From positions 1-40,726 of the forward strand of contig JANEIH010000007.1 in NCBI GenBank assembly GCA_024513425.1: a stretch of DNA of 40,726 bases. The letters are read 5' to 3'. Source of the stretch: Sulfurimonas sp. (lineage in GTDB: Bacteria; Campylobacterota; Campylobacteria; Campylobacterales; Sulfurimonadaceae). The translations under genes and the position numbers were made by a program. A model generated the notes under the pieces. It did not search any database, was not told the origin of the DNA, and was given only the letters and a program-made list of their open reading frames with translations. The number at the start of each line of letters is the position of its first letter. The first letter of the stretch is position 1. Of this stretch, positions 10,050 through 17,573 are shown piece after piece.

Positions 10050-10823
10050 TTATATAATTTTATAGAGTTGGTGATAGTCCTTCGTGCTAACTTGATGAGG
10101 GCGAATCATTAATGTAAGTTTAAGCTCTTTAAAAGCCCCTTGTAGCTTTGCTTTCTCATACTTAGAAGAGAGATTTTTCATTAAAGTTTTTCGAGGCTGC
10201 GTGAATGCAACTCTAAGCATATCCTCAAACGCTTTATCACTTCTATCTCTGCTCTTTTGTATGAGAAAAACAGCAGAGTCTATTTTGGGCTGTGGATCAA
10301 ATGCAGTTGGCGGAACTTTTGTGACGATTTTTGCCACTCCCACACTTTGAGTAATAATACCCAAAGAACCAAATGCTTTCTCTCCGCTTGTTGCACAAAA
10401 CTTCTCTGCTACTTCAAGCTGTACCATTGCAAGTATATTTTTACACATCGGATCTGCGAGTGCTTTGAGTATGATGTTCGTAGCTATATAGTAAGGCAGG
10501 TTTGCCACTAAGTCATACGGCTCATCTATCAAAGTACTCTTCCAAGCTTCTAAAACATCTCCACAATGTAAGTGGAGTCGCTTGGTAGCGATCTCTTCTT
10601 TAAATATATTTTGTAACAGTTTACATAAGTCGGTATCTACCTCAAAAGCTTCTACACTTTTGACATCAACTAAAAATTTAGTTAAATCACCTAAGCCAGG
10701 TCCAATCTCTACAACTTTGTTGTCACTCTTGGGCATCGCTTCGACGATTTTTCTTAAAACAGACTCATCTTTTAGAAAGTTTTGTCCAAACTTCTTCTTT
10801 GCTACAACACTCTCTTTATCCAT
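10050..10823 (-). CDS. rsmA: 16S rRNA (adenine1518/1519-N6)-dimethyltransferase KsgA/RsmA
   Basis: SAM-dependent enzyme that dimethylates two adjacent adenines in helix 45 of 16S rRNA late in 30S assembly. Visible are the family start 'KKFGQNFLKD' (10-19), SAM motif I EIGPGLGD (39-46), and the catalytic NLPYY motif (108-112). At 257 residues it is standard. No Shine-Dalgarno is seen. A TATAAA box on the minus strand at 10838-10833 lies only 9 bases before the ATG, so the mRNA may start within two or three bases of the start codon. It leads an operon with rnj, a common pairing in this phylum. Confidence 0.96.
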   Translation of the reverse strand: MDKESVVAKKKFGQNFLKDESVLRKIVEAMPKSDNKVVEIGPGLGDLTKFLVDVKSVEAFEVDTDLCKLLQNIFKEEIATKRLHLHCGDVLEAWKSTLIDEPYDLVANLPYYIATNIILKALADPMCKNILAMVQLEVAEKFCATSGEKAFGSLGIITQSVGVAKIVTKVPPTAFDPQPKIDSAVFLIQKSRDRSDKAFEDMLRVAFTQPRKTLMKNLSSKYEKAKLQGAFKELKLTLMIRPHQVSTKDYHQLYKII

Positions 10824-11127
10824 AAAAGCTAGTTTATACTAAAAATACTTATAAAAAGGTAACAAATCAAAGAAATTGCATAATTTCCACCAAAATCCTC
10901 TAAAAACTTAACTTCAAGAGTTTGGCAATAGAATCATCTATGTCTCATCTATTATAAAAAAGATTGGTTTATAAAGTTTTTAAGAGAGAGAAGCTAATAA
11001 AAGTTTATTGGATATAGACACACTGCGAGTAGGACAAATACTAACAAAACATAGAGACCATAAACTTAGTCCCATCCACTTCTAATTTAGCTAAGTTTTT
11101 CAGCTAACTTTTTATAAATATCTCACT
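10824..11127. other. Intergenic gap between ksgA and mutY; no gene recognised
   Basis: AT-rich 304-base gap. It holds the ksgA promoter at its left end. On the + strand a short open frame without ATG (about 10984-11085, ending TAA) could be read from TTG at 11008 as a 25-residue peptide, but it has no ribosome binding site and resembles nothing I know; it may be a gene remnant. The right end carries two small inverted repeats: TTAGCT/AGCTAA at 11087-11092/11102-11107 and TATCTC/GAGATA at 11119-11124/11131-11136. The second overlaps the mutY stop and may be a weak terminator. Confidence 0.4.
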
Positions 11128-12060
11128 TTAGAGATAATTGCTTGGCAGATTTGCTATTGCTTTTTTTATAAGTGAGGAGAGTGGGGCGTTGTGTAGGGCA
11201 TAAGGAGCAATCCAGACTGCTTCTTGTGGTGCTTCTTCGCACCTGTAAAGTTTGACTGTAAGACGGTACTTTGTATAGGCATGTTTAAAGCTAGTGATAT
11301 AAGCATCTTCTATTGGGTCAATTTTAGGCAGAGTAAGCATCCCTTTGTACATATTGCCATCACTCTCTATAAGCGCTATCTTTCCATCACTTATGCAAAC
11401 CCCATAAAAGAGATCCATCGCCTTATATCTTCTCTTTTGTGTCTGCGTGTAGAGTTCCGGCTCTTCTCTTCCTTGGCACTCTGATACAAGTGGACACTCT
11501 TGGCATTTTGGATTTTTTGGCAGACAGACTAGAGAGCCTAGATCCATCAACGCCAAGTTGTGTGCGCGTGGTTCTTTGTTATTAAGCACTTTTGCAGCTT
11601 GACGAGTAAGCTCTTTTTCACTTGGATCTATCAGTGCAAAGAGGCGTTTAATAACTCTTTTGATATTTGTGTCAAGAACCGGAAGGTTTTGATGATATCC
11701 AAAAACACAGATGGCACTAGCTGTGTAGCTTCCGATTCCCGGAAGCTTTAGAAGCTCTTCATAACTCTTGGGTAGTTCATTTTTGCAGAGTTTGGCAGTT
11801 TTGTGAAGATTGCGTGCACGCGAGTAGTAGCCAAGACCGCTCCAAGCGGCAAGCACTTCACTCTCTTGTGCATCAGCCAAACTTTTTAGTGTCGGAAATT
11901 TTGCTAAAAATTGTGGATAGTACTCATCTCTCACGCGATTGACCTGTGTTTGTTGCAACATTATCTCGCTGAGATAAACAGGGTAGATATCTGTGATGTT
12001 TCTCCAAGGAAGTTCGTGACGACCATTTTTTTCATACCACTGTAGAAGTCTTTTTTGCAT
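11128..12060 (-). CDS. mutY: A/G-specific adenine glycosylase MutY
   Basis: Removes adenine mispaired with 8-oxoguanine in base excision repair. The helix-hairpin-helix is LPGIGSYTA (106-114). The catalytic Glu32 lies in SEIMLQQTQV and catalytic Asp130 in VLDTNIKRV. The [4Fe-4S] ligands Cys179, Cys186, Cys189 and Cys195 show the Cx6Cx2Cx5C spacing. The C-terminal NUDIX-like 8-oxoG recognition domain is short, giving 310 residues in total. The start is supported by AAGGAG 11 bases upstream and by the family N-terminus. A TATAAT at 12159-12154 (minus strand) is a likely promoter, giving a leader of about 90 bases. Confidence 0.95.
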   Translation of the reverse strand: MQKRLLQWYEKNGRHELPWRNITDIYPVYLSEIMLQQTQVNRVRDEYYPQFLAKFPTLKSLADAQESEVLAAWSGLGYYSRARNLHKTAKLCKNELPKSYEELLKLPGIGSYTASAICVFGYHQNLPVLDTNIKRVIKRLFALIDPSEKELTRQAAKVLNNKEPRAHNLALMDLGSLVCLPKNPKCQECPLVSECQGREEPELYTQTQKRRYKAMDLFYGVCISDGKIALIESDGNMYKGMLTLPKIDPIEDAYITSFKHAYTKYRLTVKLYRCEEAPQEAVWIAPYALHNAPLSSLIKKAIANLPSNYL

Positions 12061-12216
12061 TAGAGTAACTGCTCCTTGATAAATTTCCGGTAGTGCCTCT
12101 CTTGGCTTCGGTATGGGAATCTGTATAATAAGGAATATCTTTTCTATGAGAGAATTATATCTTATTTAAATCTAAAGCTGTTTTATAAAAGAAGAAAATT
12201 TTATATATAATTTAAA

Positions 12217-12446
12217 ATTAAAATATTTTTACTTGCGACAATTTTTGTAGCAATAACACTCTCATTAGAAGCAGGAAATATCAATTCTCAAAAAAAGGAA
12301 TCTTTAAAAAGGAACAAAAGTTCTATCAGTTCGATGAGTATGATTTTTCAGAACAAGGAGTAGATCCTAAAGACTTAGAGACGATTGAAGTCATTAAGCC
12401 CGAGAATGATTTTGATATTACAGATGTTTATAGGGATGATATCTAG
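12217..12446 (+). pseudogene. Frameshifted small secreted-protein gene
   Basis: From 12217 the frame reads a good signal-peptide-like stretch (KIFLLATIFVAITLSLEA), then hits a stop after about 50 codons. A different frame, entered at a run of seven A's (12290-12296), continues as an acidic tail rich in Asp, Glu and Tyr and ends '...YRDDI' with TAG at 12444-12446. Adding one A to the run joins both halves into one protein of about 76 residues. The position where ATG is expected is ATT (12217-12219), and no Shine-Dalgarno is seen, so there appear to be two lesions. It is therefore probably a decayed periplasmic or secreted small protein rather than phase-variable, though a sequencing error in the A-run cannot be excluded. 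The stop overlaps the convergent gltX stop. Confidence 0.55.
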
Positions 12447-13840
12447 TCATCCGCTGTATGCGTGAGAACTGCTTTTGTAATGCGTGAGAGTGTCTCATTG
12501 CGACCTAGAACTGCCATAACGGTATCAAGCCCCGGTCCACCCATCTTACCAAGTAGTGCGATACGAAGCGGTTGACCGATTTTTCCAAAACCTATCTCCA
12601 TCTCTTTAATTACCTTCTCCATTATATGGTGATAATCACTTGGAAGGTGTAATTCGCTTGCCTCTTCAAGGCGATTTGCAAAAATCTCTAGAATTTTAAC
12701 GGCGTTTCCTTTAAAGGCCTTTTTTACTGCTTTTTCATCATAGCTTGTCGGTGTCTGGATAATCTCTTCAACCATGAGTGCCAACTCTTTAAGTGTTTTT
12801 GCACGCTCTTTAAGAGCATTGAGAAGTATCTCTTTTTTATCATGTGAACTAAGGAGTATTCCAAATTCTGTAAGAAGTTCCGTAAGCTTTTCATTTGAAA
12901 TTTTCTTGATATAGTGAGCATTGAGCCAATCTAGTTTTTCTGTATTGTAGATGGAGGCTGATCTGTTAATATCTTTTGGGTCAAAAAGTTCTCTCATCTC
13001 TTCTGCGGAGAAGATCTCCTGATCGCCATGGCTCCAACCAAGACGCACTAAAAAGTTTAGAAGTGCTTCTGGAAGATAGCCCATCTCTTTGTACGCCATA
13101 ACATCTGTTGCACCGTCGCGTTTTGAGAGTTTTTTACCCTGTTGGTTGAAAATCATCGGCACATGGTAAAACTTTGGAATATCAAAGCCTAGCGCCTCAT
13201 AAACGACTATCTGTTTTGGAGTATTTGAGAGGTGGTCATCTCCACGAATAACTTCATTGATACCCATCAGAGCATCATCAACGGCAACAACAAAGTTGTA
13301 AGTCGGACTTCCGTCGGCACGGGCAATAACAAAATCATCTAAGATATCTTCTGCTTGAAAGAGTATATCTCCTTTTACGCCATCATGTACAATTATCTCT
13401 CCGCTAAGCGGTGCTTTGATGCGGATAACAGGCTCAACTCCTTCTGGAGGTGTACCATCAAAGTTACGGTATCTTCCGTCATACTTTGCACGCTCTTTGT
13501 TTGCCATCTGCTCCTCACGCAAGGCGTTAAGCTCTTCTTTTGACATATAACACTTATAGGCTTTGTCTTCATCAAGAAGTTGTTGTATATATTTTGCATA
13601 GATAGCATCGCGTCTGCTTTGGTATGTTATTTCGCCGTCAGCTTCAAGGCCAAGCCACTCAAATGCCTTTAAAATAGCCTCTGTAGCCTCTTTGGAATTT
13701 CTTTTTTTATCTGTATCTTCGATACGCAGAACAAATTTTCCATTGTTTTTTTTAGCCCAAAGGTAAGAAAAAAGTGCTGTACGAAGTCCTCCGATATGAA
13801 GATATCCCGTAGGAGATGGAGCAAAACGAGTAACAACCAT
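12443..13840 (-). CDS. gltX: Glutamyl-tRNA synthetase (GltX1-like)
   Basis: Class-I aminoacyl-tRNA synthetase that charges tRNA-Glu. The HIGH-type motif is HIGG (15-18) within FAPSPTGYLHIGGLRTALF, and the second signature is KLSKR (237-241). At 465 residues it is full length. Campylobacterota usually carry two paralogues. The 'GYLHIGGLRTALF' signature resembles the canonical GltX1 type of Helicobacter rather than the tRNA-Gln-specific one, but gene numbering differs between genera, so the tRNA specificity is inferred. AAAGG lies a few bases upstream of the ATG. It is divergent from the SurA-like gene. Confidence 0.95.
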   Translation of the reverse strand: MVVTRFAPSPTGYLHIGGLRTALFSYLWAKKNNGKFVLRIEDTDKKRNSKEATEAILKAFEWLGLEADGEITYQSRRDAIYAKYIQQLLDEDKAYKCYMSKEELNALREEQMANKERAKYDGRYRNFDGTPPEGVEPVIRIKAPLSGEIIVHDGVKGDILFQAEDILDDFVIARADGSPTYNFVVAVDDALMGINEVIRGDDHLSNTPKQIVVYEALGFDIPKFYHVPMIFNQQGKKLSKRDGATDVMAYKEMGYLPEALLNFLVRLGWSHGDQEIFSAEEMRELFDPKDINRSASIYNTEKLDWLNAHYIKKISNEKLTELLTEFGILLSSHDKKEILLNALKERAKTLKELALMVEEIIQTPTSYDEKAVKKAFKGNAVKILEIFANRLEEASELHLPSDYHHIMEKVIKEMEIGFGKIGQPLRIALLGKMGGPGLDTVMAVLGRNETLSRITKAVLTHTADD

Positions 13841-13951
13841 GATAGACCTTTATAATATAATTAGTGAAATTTTAGGCTATTGTTGGTTAAAGGTTGGTAA
13901 AATACAAAAGAGTTTCGTAAGAAGTCTCATAAATAAACTAAGTGGATTAAG

Positions 13952-14791
13952 ATGATAAAATTAATATTGATACTTTTTATAGTAGCCTCACTTCAGGCAA
14001 AAGTATATGATGGCGTGGCTGTAGTCGTGGAAGATAAGGCAATAACACTCTTAGATATTAAAAAAGAGATGCAAACGAAACATATCAATGTAAAAAAAGC
14101 AATAGATATTTTGATCCGTAAAAAGCTTGAGAGTATTGAGATAAAAAAGAGAAATATCTCTGTAGGCTCTTCAGAAGTGTATGATGACATCAAGAAAATG
14201 GCACAAAGAAACAATGTAAGTGTGAGCAATCTTTATGATGCTGTGCGTGAGGCTAACGGACTGACATCAGAGCAGTTCAAAGTTAAGATAAAGCAGAAAC
14301 TACTTTTGCAAAAACTCTATAATGCCGTTACAATATCTTCTATGAGTGAGCCAAGCCAAGAAGAGATAAAAGATTATTTTGAACTACACAAGAGTGACTT
14401 TAAGCATCCTCTCTCTTTTACAGTTGTTATCTATGATACAAAACAAAAAGAACTTCTTCGGGAAAAAGTAGATAATCCGATGTTTTATTCACCACAAATT
14501 GCAAGTAACGAACAGGTGTTACCATACAACAGAATCTCTCCTGAGCTTGCATCTTTACTTTCAAAAACAGCAGTTGGACATTTCACGCCGGTTATTCCAA
14601 ATGGAAAAGGTGGATTTATGAGCTTTTATATAAAATCTGTCGAGTCAGCAAAAGATACAGGAGTAGAGAGTATGAAACCACAGATTATCAATACTATTAT
14701 GATAGAAAAACGCGAAGCGATTTTAAGTGACTACTTTGCAAGACTGCGTGACAATGCAGATATCAATATCATAAGAGTGCAGGAAGAATAA
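13952..14791 (+). CDS. SurA-like periplasmic chaperone / peptidyl-prolyl isomerase
   Basis: A signal peptide (residues 1-16, cleaved near LQA-KV) sends it to the periplasm. The stretch after it, VYDGVAVVVEDKAITLLDI, matches the start of SurA N-domains, and residues 20-150 are the helical chaperone domain. The C-terminal part (about 150-260) is a divergent parvulin-like region without clear catalytic signatures, so isomerase activity is doubtful. At 279 residues it is shorter than E. coli SurA (two parvulin domains). By family it helps outer-membrane proteins such as the porin in this window to fold. Its stop overlaps the next gene's ATG by one base, so the pair is coupled. A gltX-divergent SurA-like gene is, from memory, also seen in Campylobacter. 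Confidence 0.82.
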   Translation: MIKLILILFIVASLQAKVYDGVAVVVEDKAITLLDIKKEMQTKHINVKKAIDILIRKKLESIEIKKRNISVGSSEVYDDIKKMAQRNNVSVSNLYDAVREANGLTSEQFKVKIKQKLLLQKLYNAVTISSMSEPSQEEIKDYFELHKSDFKHPLSFTVVIYDTKQKELLREKVDNPMFYSPQIASNEQVLPYNRISPELASLLSKTAVGHFTPVIPNGKGGFMSFYIKSVESAKDTGVESMKPQIINTIMIEKREAILSDYFARLRDNADINIIRVQEE

Positions 14792-15228
14792 TGTTAAGCG
14801 ATATAAACTTCATCAATATTGCTGTAGAGATTGCCTCAGCTTCAAAGTGTGTCTCTAAGCAGGTCGGTGCCGTCATTGTAAAAGATGGGCGTATCCTCTC
14901 CACCGGTTACAATGGTACTCCGGCAGGATATACAAACTGTTGTGAGCAGTGGAATGATGAGTACACGCATGAACATCATGATTGGAGCAAGACCTATGAG
15001 ATTCATGCAGAGATGAATGCTATTATCTGGGCGGCACGCAAGGGAATCAGCATTGAGGGTGCGACAATCTATGTAACGCTTGAGCCTTGCAGTGAATGCA
15101 GTAAAAATCTTATCGCTTCGGGTATCAAGCGTATAGTATTTTTAAAAGAGTACGAGCATACCTACTCCGAGGTTGTCTCTACATTTTTAACAGATAATGG
15201 CGTGAGTATCGAGAAGCTGGAAGTTTAA
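14791..15228 (+). CDS. dCMP deaminase-type cytidine/deoxycytidylate deaminase
   Basis: Zinc-dependent deaminase of the dCMP/ComEB family, expected to convert dCMP to dUMP for thymidylate supply. The zinc and proton-shuttle motif is HAEMNA (His72, Glu74), and the second zinc motif is PCSEC (Cys100 and Cys103). The N-terminal 'SKQVGAVIVKDGRILSTGYNG' region is typical of dCMP deaminases. At 145 residues it has normal length. It begins inside the stop of the SurA-like gene (ATAATG junction). Confidence 0.88.
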   Translation: MLSDINFINIAVEIASASKCVSKQVGAVIVKDGRILSTGYNGTPAGYTNCCEQWNDEYTHEHHDWSKTYEIHAEMNAIIWAARKGISIEGATIYVTLEPCSECSKNLIASGIKRIVFLKEYEHTYSEVVSTFLTDNGVSIEKLEV

Positions 15229-15279
15229 GCTTCTAAAAGCTCTTTTCTGTGTATAATTAAAGAAAAACCGGATGTATTT

Positions 15280-16545
15280 ATGCAAGAACTCAATATCTAT
15301 CTTATACCCGTTACTGTTTTAGGAGTATTTTTTACTACTCTTTTTTTGTATCTCAAAGAAAAGGGTGAAAAAGAGAGGTATAAAAGAGAGAGCAAACAGT
15401 TACTTGAAGCGATGGAGCTAAATGCACAACTGCAAGAGCAAAACCAGACGCTTCAACTGCAAAATGCAGTACTGCAGAGTAAATATGAGAGCCAGATACA
15501 ATCAGCAGGGGAGAAGATAAAACTCTTACAAAATGCAAAAGATGAGCTCTCGCGTGAATTTAAAAACCTCTCAAACAAAATTTTTGAAGATAAATCAAAA
15601 CAGTTTTCATCTCTCAATAGAGAACAGCTAGAGCTTCTTTTAAAACCTTTCCGTGAACAGATAACAAATTTTTCCAAAGAAGCACGCGCACAGTTTGAAG
15701 AGGAGCTAAAAGATAGACACCTGCTTAAAGATGAGCTCAAACATTTAAAAGGGATGAATGCACAACTTGCCGAAGAAGCACTCAACCTCACGCGGGCACT
15801 CAAAGGAGAAAATAAAACCCAAGGAAACTGGGGTGAGCTTGTTTTGGAAAATATTTTAGAACAATCCGGTCTGCGTGAGGGTGTTGAGTATGAGCTCCAA
15901 GCCTCACGCAAATCAGAGGAGGGTAAAAGCTATCGCCCGGATGTCATCATTCATATGCCACAAGAGCGTGATATTGTCATCGACTCTAAAGTATCACTCT
16001 CTGCATATGAGCGTTTTGTCAATGAAGAGAATCCAGAACTAAAACCAAAATATTTAAAAGAGCATTTAACAAGTATTGCTTCGCACATCAAAGAGCTGAG
16101 TGAGAAGAAGTATGAGCGGCTTGAAGGCATCAATACTCTTGATTTTGTTTTAATGTTTATGCCGATAGAGGGGGCTTTTTTACTTGCACTTGAACAAGAT
16201 GGCGAGTTTTTTAAGCGTGCCTATGAGAATAATATCTTAGTAGTTTCACCTTCTACACTTCTAGTAACTTTGCGTACGATTGAGCATATCTGGCGAACAC
16301 AACGCCAAGAAGAACACGCGAAGCAGATAGCAAAAGAGGCAGAGGCTATGATTGAAAAACTTGCCGGTTTTGTTGAAGAGCTGCAAAAGGTGGGAACACA
16401 TCTTAGTCGTGCTCAAGAGTCTTACGACACAGCAGTAGCAAGACTCCACACCGGTCGAGGCAATGTGATTCGACGAGCACAAAATATTGTAAAGTTAGGA
16501 TTGAAACCTAAAAAAGAACTGCCGCTAAAAAGTGAGGAAGAGTAA
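15280..16545 (+). CDS. rmuC: DNA recombination protein RmuC
   Basis: RmuC-family protein, linked in E. coli to limiting DNA inversion at repeats and thought to have a PD-(D/E)XK-like nuclease fold. An N-terminal membrane segment (about 7-24) is followed by a long coiled coil (25-170) rich in Glu, Gln, Lys and Leu, then the RmuC domain with the family stretch GNWGELVLENILEQSGL and 'YRPDVIIHMP...DSKVSL'. At 421 residues it is the usual size. A TATAAT box at 15252-15257 suggests its own promoter in the 51-base gap. It converges on the next gene with a 2-base gap and no terminator. Confidence 0.93.
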   Translation: MQELNIYLIPVTVLGVFFTTLFLYLKEKGEKERYKRESKQLLEAMELNAQLQEQNQTLQLQNAVLQSKYESQIQSAGEKIKLLQNAKDELSREFKNLSNKIFEDKSKQFSSLNREQLELLLKPFREQITNFSKEARAQFEEELKDRHLLKDELKHLKGMNAQLAEEALNLTRALKGENKTQGNWGELVLENILEQSGLREGVEYELQASRKSEEGKSYRPDVIIHMPQERDIVIDSKVSLSAYERFVNEENPELKPKYLKEHLTSIASHIKELSEKKYERLEGINTLDFVLMFMPIEGAFLLALEQDGEFFKRAYENNILVVSPSTLLVTLRTIEHIWRTQRQEEHAKQIAKEAEAMIEKLAGFVEELQKVGTHLSRAQESYDTAVARLHTGRGNVIRRAQNIVKLGLKPKKELPLKSEEE

Positions 16546-16547
16546 GA

Positions 16548-17105
16548 CTAAGGGTGTCTTACTTTGATGGTTGAATTTAAACTCCAACCAATAGCCAACA
16601 TAAAGAGAATAGTACCAAGAGAGGGTAAAATTTCATAGGCATTTAAAAGGTACACCAGCCACAACAGGATTGCGCCAAGCGGTGTCGGTACTCCTGTGAA
16701 ATATTTGTCTATCTCTCCGGCATCCGTATTGAGATTGAAGTGAATCAGACGGCGAAGACCAGAAATCACATAATATATGCTTACGCCAGCTGCAATGATA
16801 AGCCAAAACATATCTAGATTTGGTGCATATGAGGCTTGAAAAATCAAAAATACAGGAACAAGAACAAAACTTAAAAAGTCTGCAAAACTGTCAAGTTGCA
16901 CTCCAAATTCATTCGAGAGCTTATACTTTCTTGCGATCTTTCCATCAAATATATCAAATGCACCCCCAATCCAGGCAAGAACAATGGCTAGAGTGAAATT
17001 GTTTTGCGTGATAAAGTAGGTTGCCATAAGTCCTGCGGTAATATTAACAAAAGTAAAGAGGTTTGCTAGGTTGAAATGAGAAGAGGGTTTCCATAAAAAT
17101 TTCAT
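16548..17105 (-). CDS. CDP-alcohol phosphatidyltransferase (PssA-like)
   Basis: Integral membrane enzyme of the CDP-alcohol phosphatidyltransferase family. The signature DIFDGKIAR...G...D...D is complete (Asp51, Asp54, Gly55, Ala58, Arg59, Gly68, Asp72, Asp76). Four to six hydrophobic helices cover most of the protein. At 185 residues it is shorter than many PssA proteins (about 240). Phosphatidylserine synthase is the most likely function because of the N-terminal 'NLANLFTFVNITAGL' pattern, but phosphatidylglycerophosphate synthase-like or other head groups cannot be excluded. AAGGACAA precedes the ATG. It stands alone, facing feoAB across a 240-base gap. Confidence 0.82.
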   Translation of the reverse strand: MKFLWKPSSHFNLANLFTFVNITAGLMATYFITQNNFTLAIVLAWIGGAFDIFDGKIARKYKLSNEFGVQLDSFADFLSFVLVPVFLIFQASYAPNLDMFWLIIAAGVSIYYVISGLRRLIHFNLNTDAGEIDKYFTGVPTPLGAILLWLVYLLNAYEILPSLGTILFMLAIGWSLNSTIKVRHP

Positions 17106-17256
17106 AAAGTATTGTCCTTAAAATATGCAAGAAGTCTATTAAGCTCCTATATGCAAATAATTTCATATAAACAAATATCAGTTTTTGCACTAGAACCTAA
17201 TGTCGAATTATAGCAAAATCAGATAAAATAGTTCAAAATAAAAGCCCAAATATTAG

Positions 17257-17279
17257 ATAATGATAATATTTATCATTAT
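17257..17279 (+). promoter_or_regulatory. Fur box upstream of feoAB
   Basis: A perfect palindrome: ATAATGATAA, a 3-base spacer TAT, then TTATCATTAT. It matches the classic Fur consensus GATAATGATAATCATTATC closely and lies 66 bases before the feoA ATG. Iron-bound Fur is expected to repress feoAB here. The palindrome itself can hold -10-like sequence, and a second candidate -10 is TATACA near 17323. Confidence 0.88.
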
Positions 17280-17345
17280 TCAGAGGATTGTAAGTAAGTT
17301 TCTATTATCATTTAAGTAGAAATATACAATTAAGTAGGAGTAAAA

Positions 17346-17573
17346 ATGAATAATTTATTGGATTGCCATAAAGGTTGTAAGGCAAAAGTAAAAAAAATCA
17401 ATGCACAATATAATTTAAAACAGCGTCTTATCTCTTTTGGCATCATGAAAGGAGCCAAGCTTGAAGTTTTAGAGTATGCTCCAAGAAAGAAGACAATCGA
17501 GATTAAGATAGGGAAGATGCGTATTGCACTTAGAGCGCAAGAGGCGGAATTTATAGAGGTGGAAGAGGTATGA
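17346..17573 (+). CDS. feoA: Ferrous iron transport protein FeoA
   Basis: A 75-residue SH3-like protein that assists FeoB at the cytoplasmic face. It shows the family pattern of a short N-terminal segment, then 'LISFGIMKGAKLEVLEYAP' and a beta-rich C-terminus. An AGGAG Shine-Dalgarno lies before the ATG. The feoB ATG overlaps its stop by 4 bases (ATGA), so the two are translationally coupled. The strong Fur box upstream indicates iron regulation. Confidence 0.93.
   Translation: MNNLLDCHKGCKAKVKKINAQYNLKQRLISFGIMKGAKLEVLEYAPRKKTIEIKIGKMRIALRAQEAEFIEVEEV

Noticed and set aside
10984-11085. Short peptide gene between ksgA and mutY
   Set aside because: No ATG, no ribosome site and no similarity that I recognise; kept only as a note in the intergenic entry.
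12061-12160. Open frame upstream of and in frame with mutY
   Set aside because: It has no start codon, and AAGGAG plus the family N-terminus support 12060; part of the stretch carries the promoter.
15353-15911. Ser/Cys/Leu-rich antisense open frames within rmuC
   Set aside because: They are antisense shadows of the coiled-coil coding region, with low-complexity composition and no ribosome sites.
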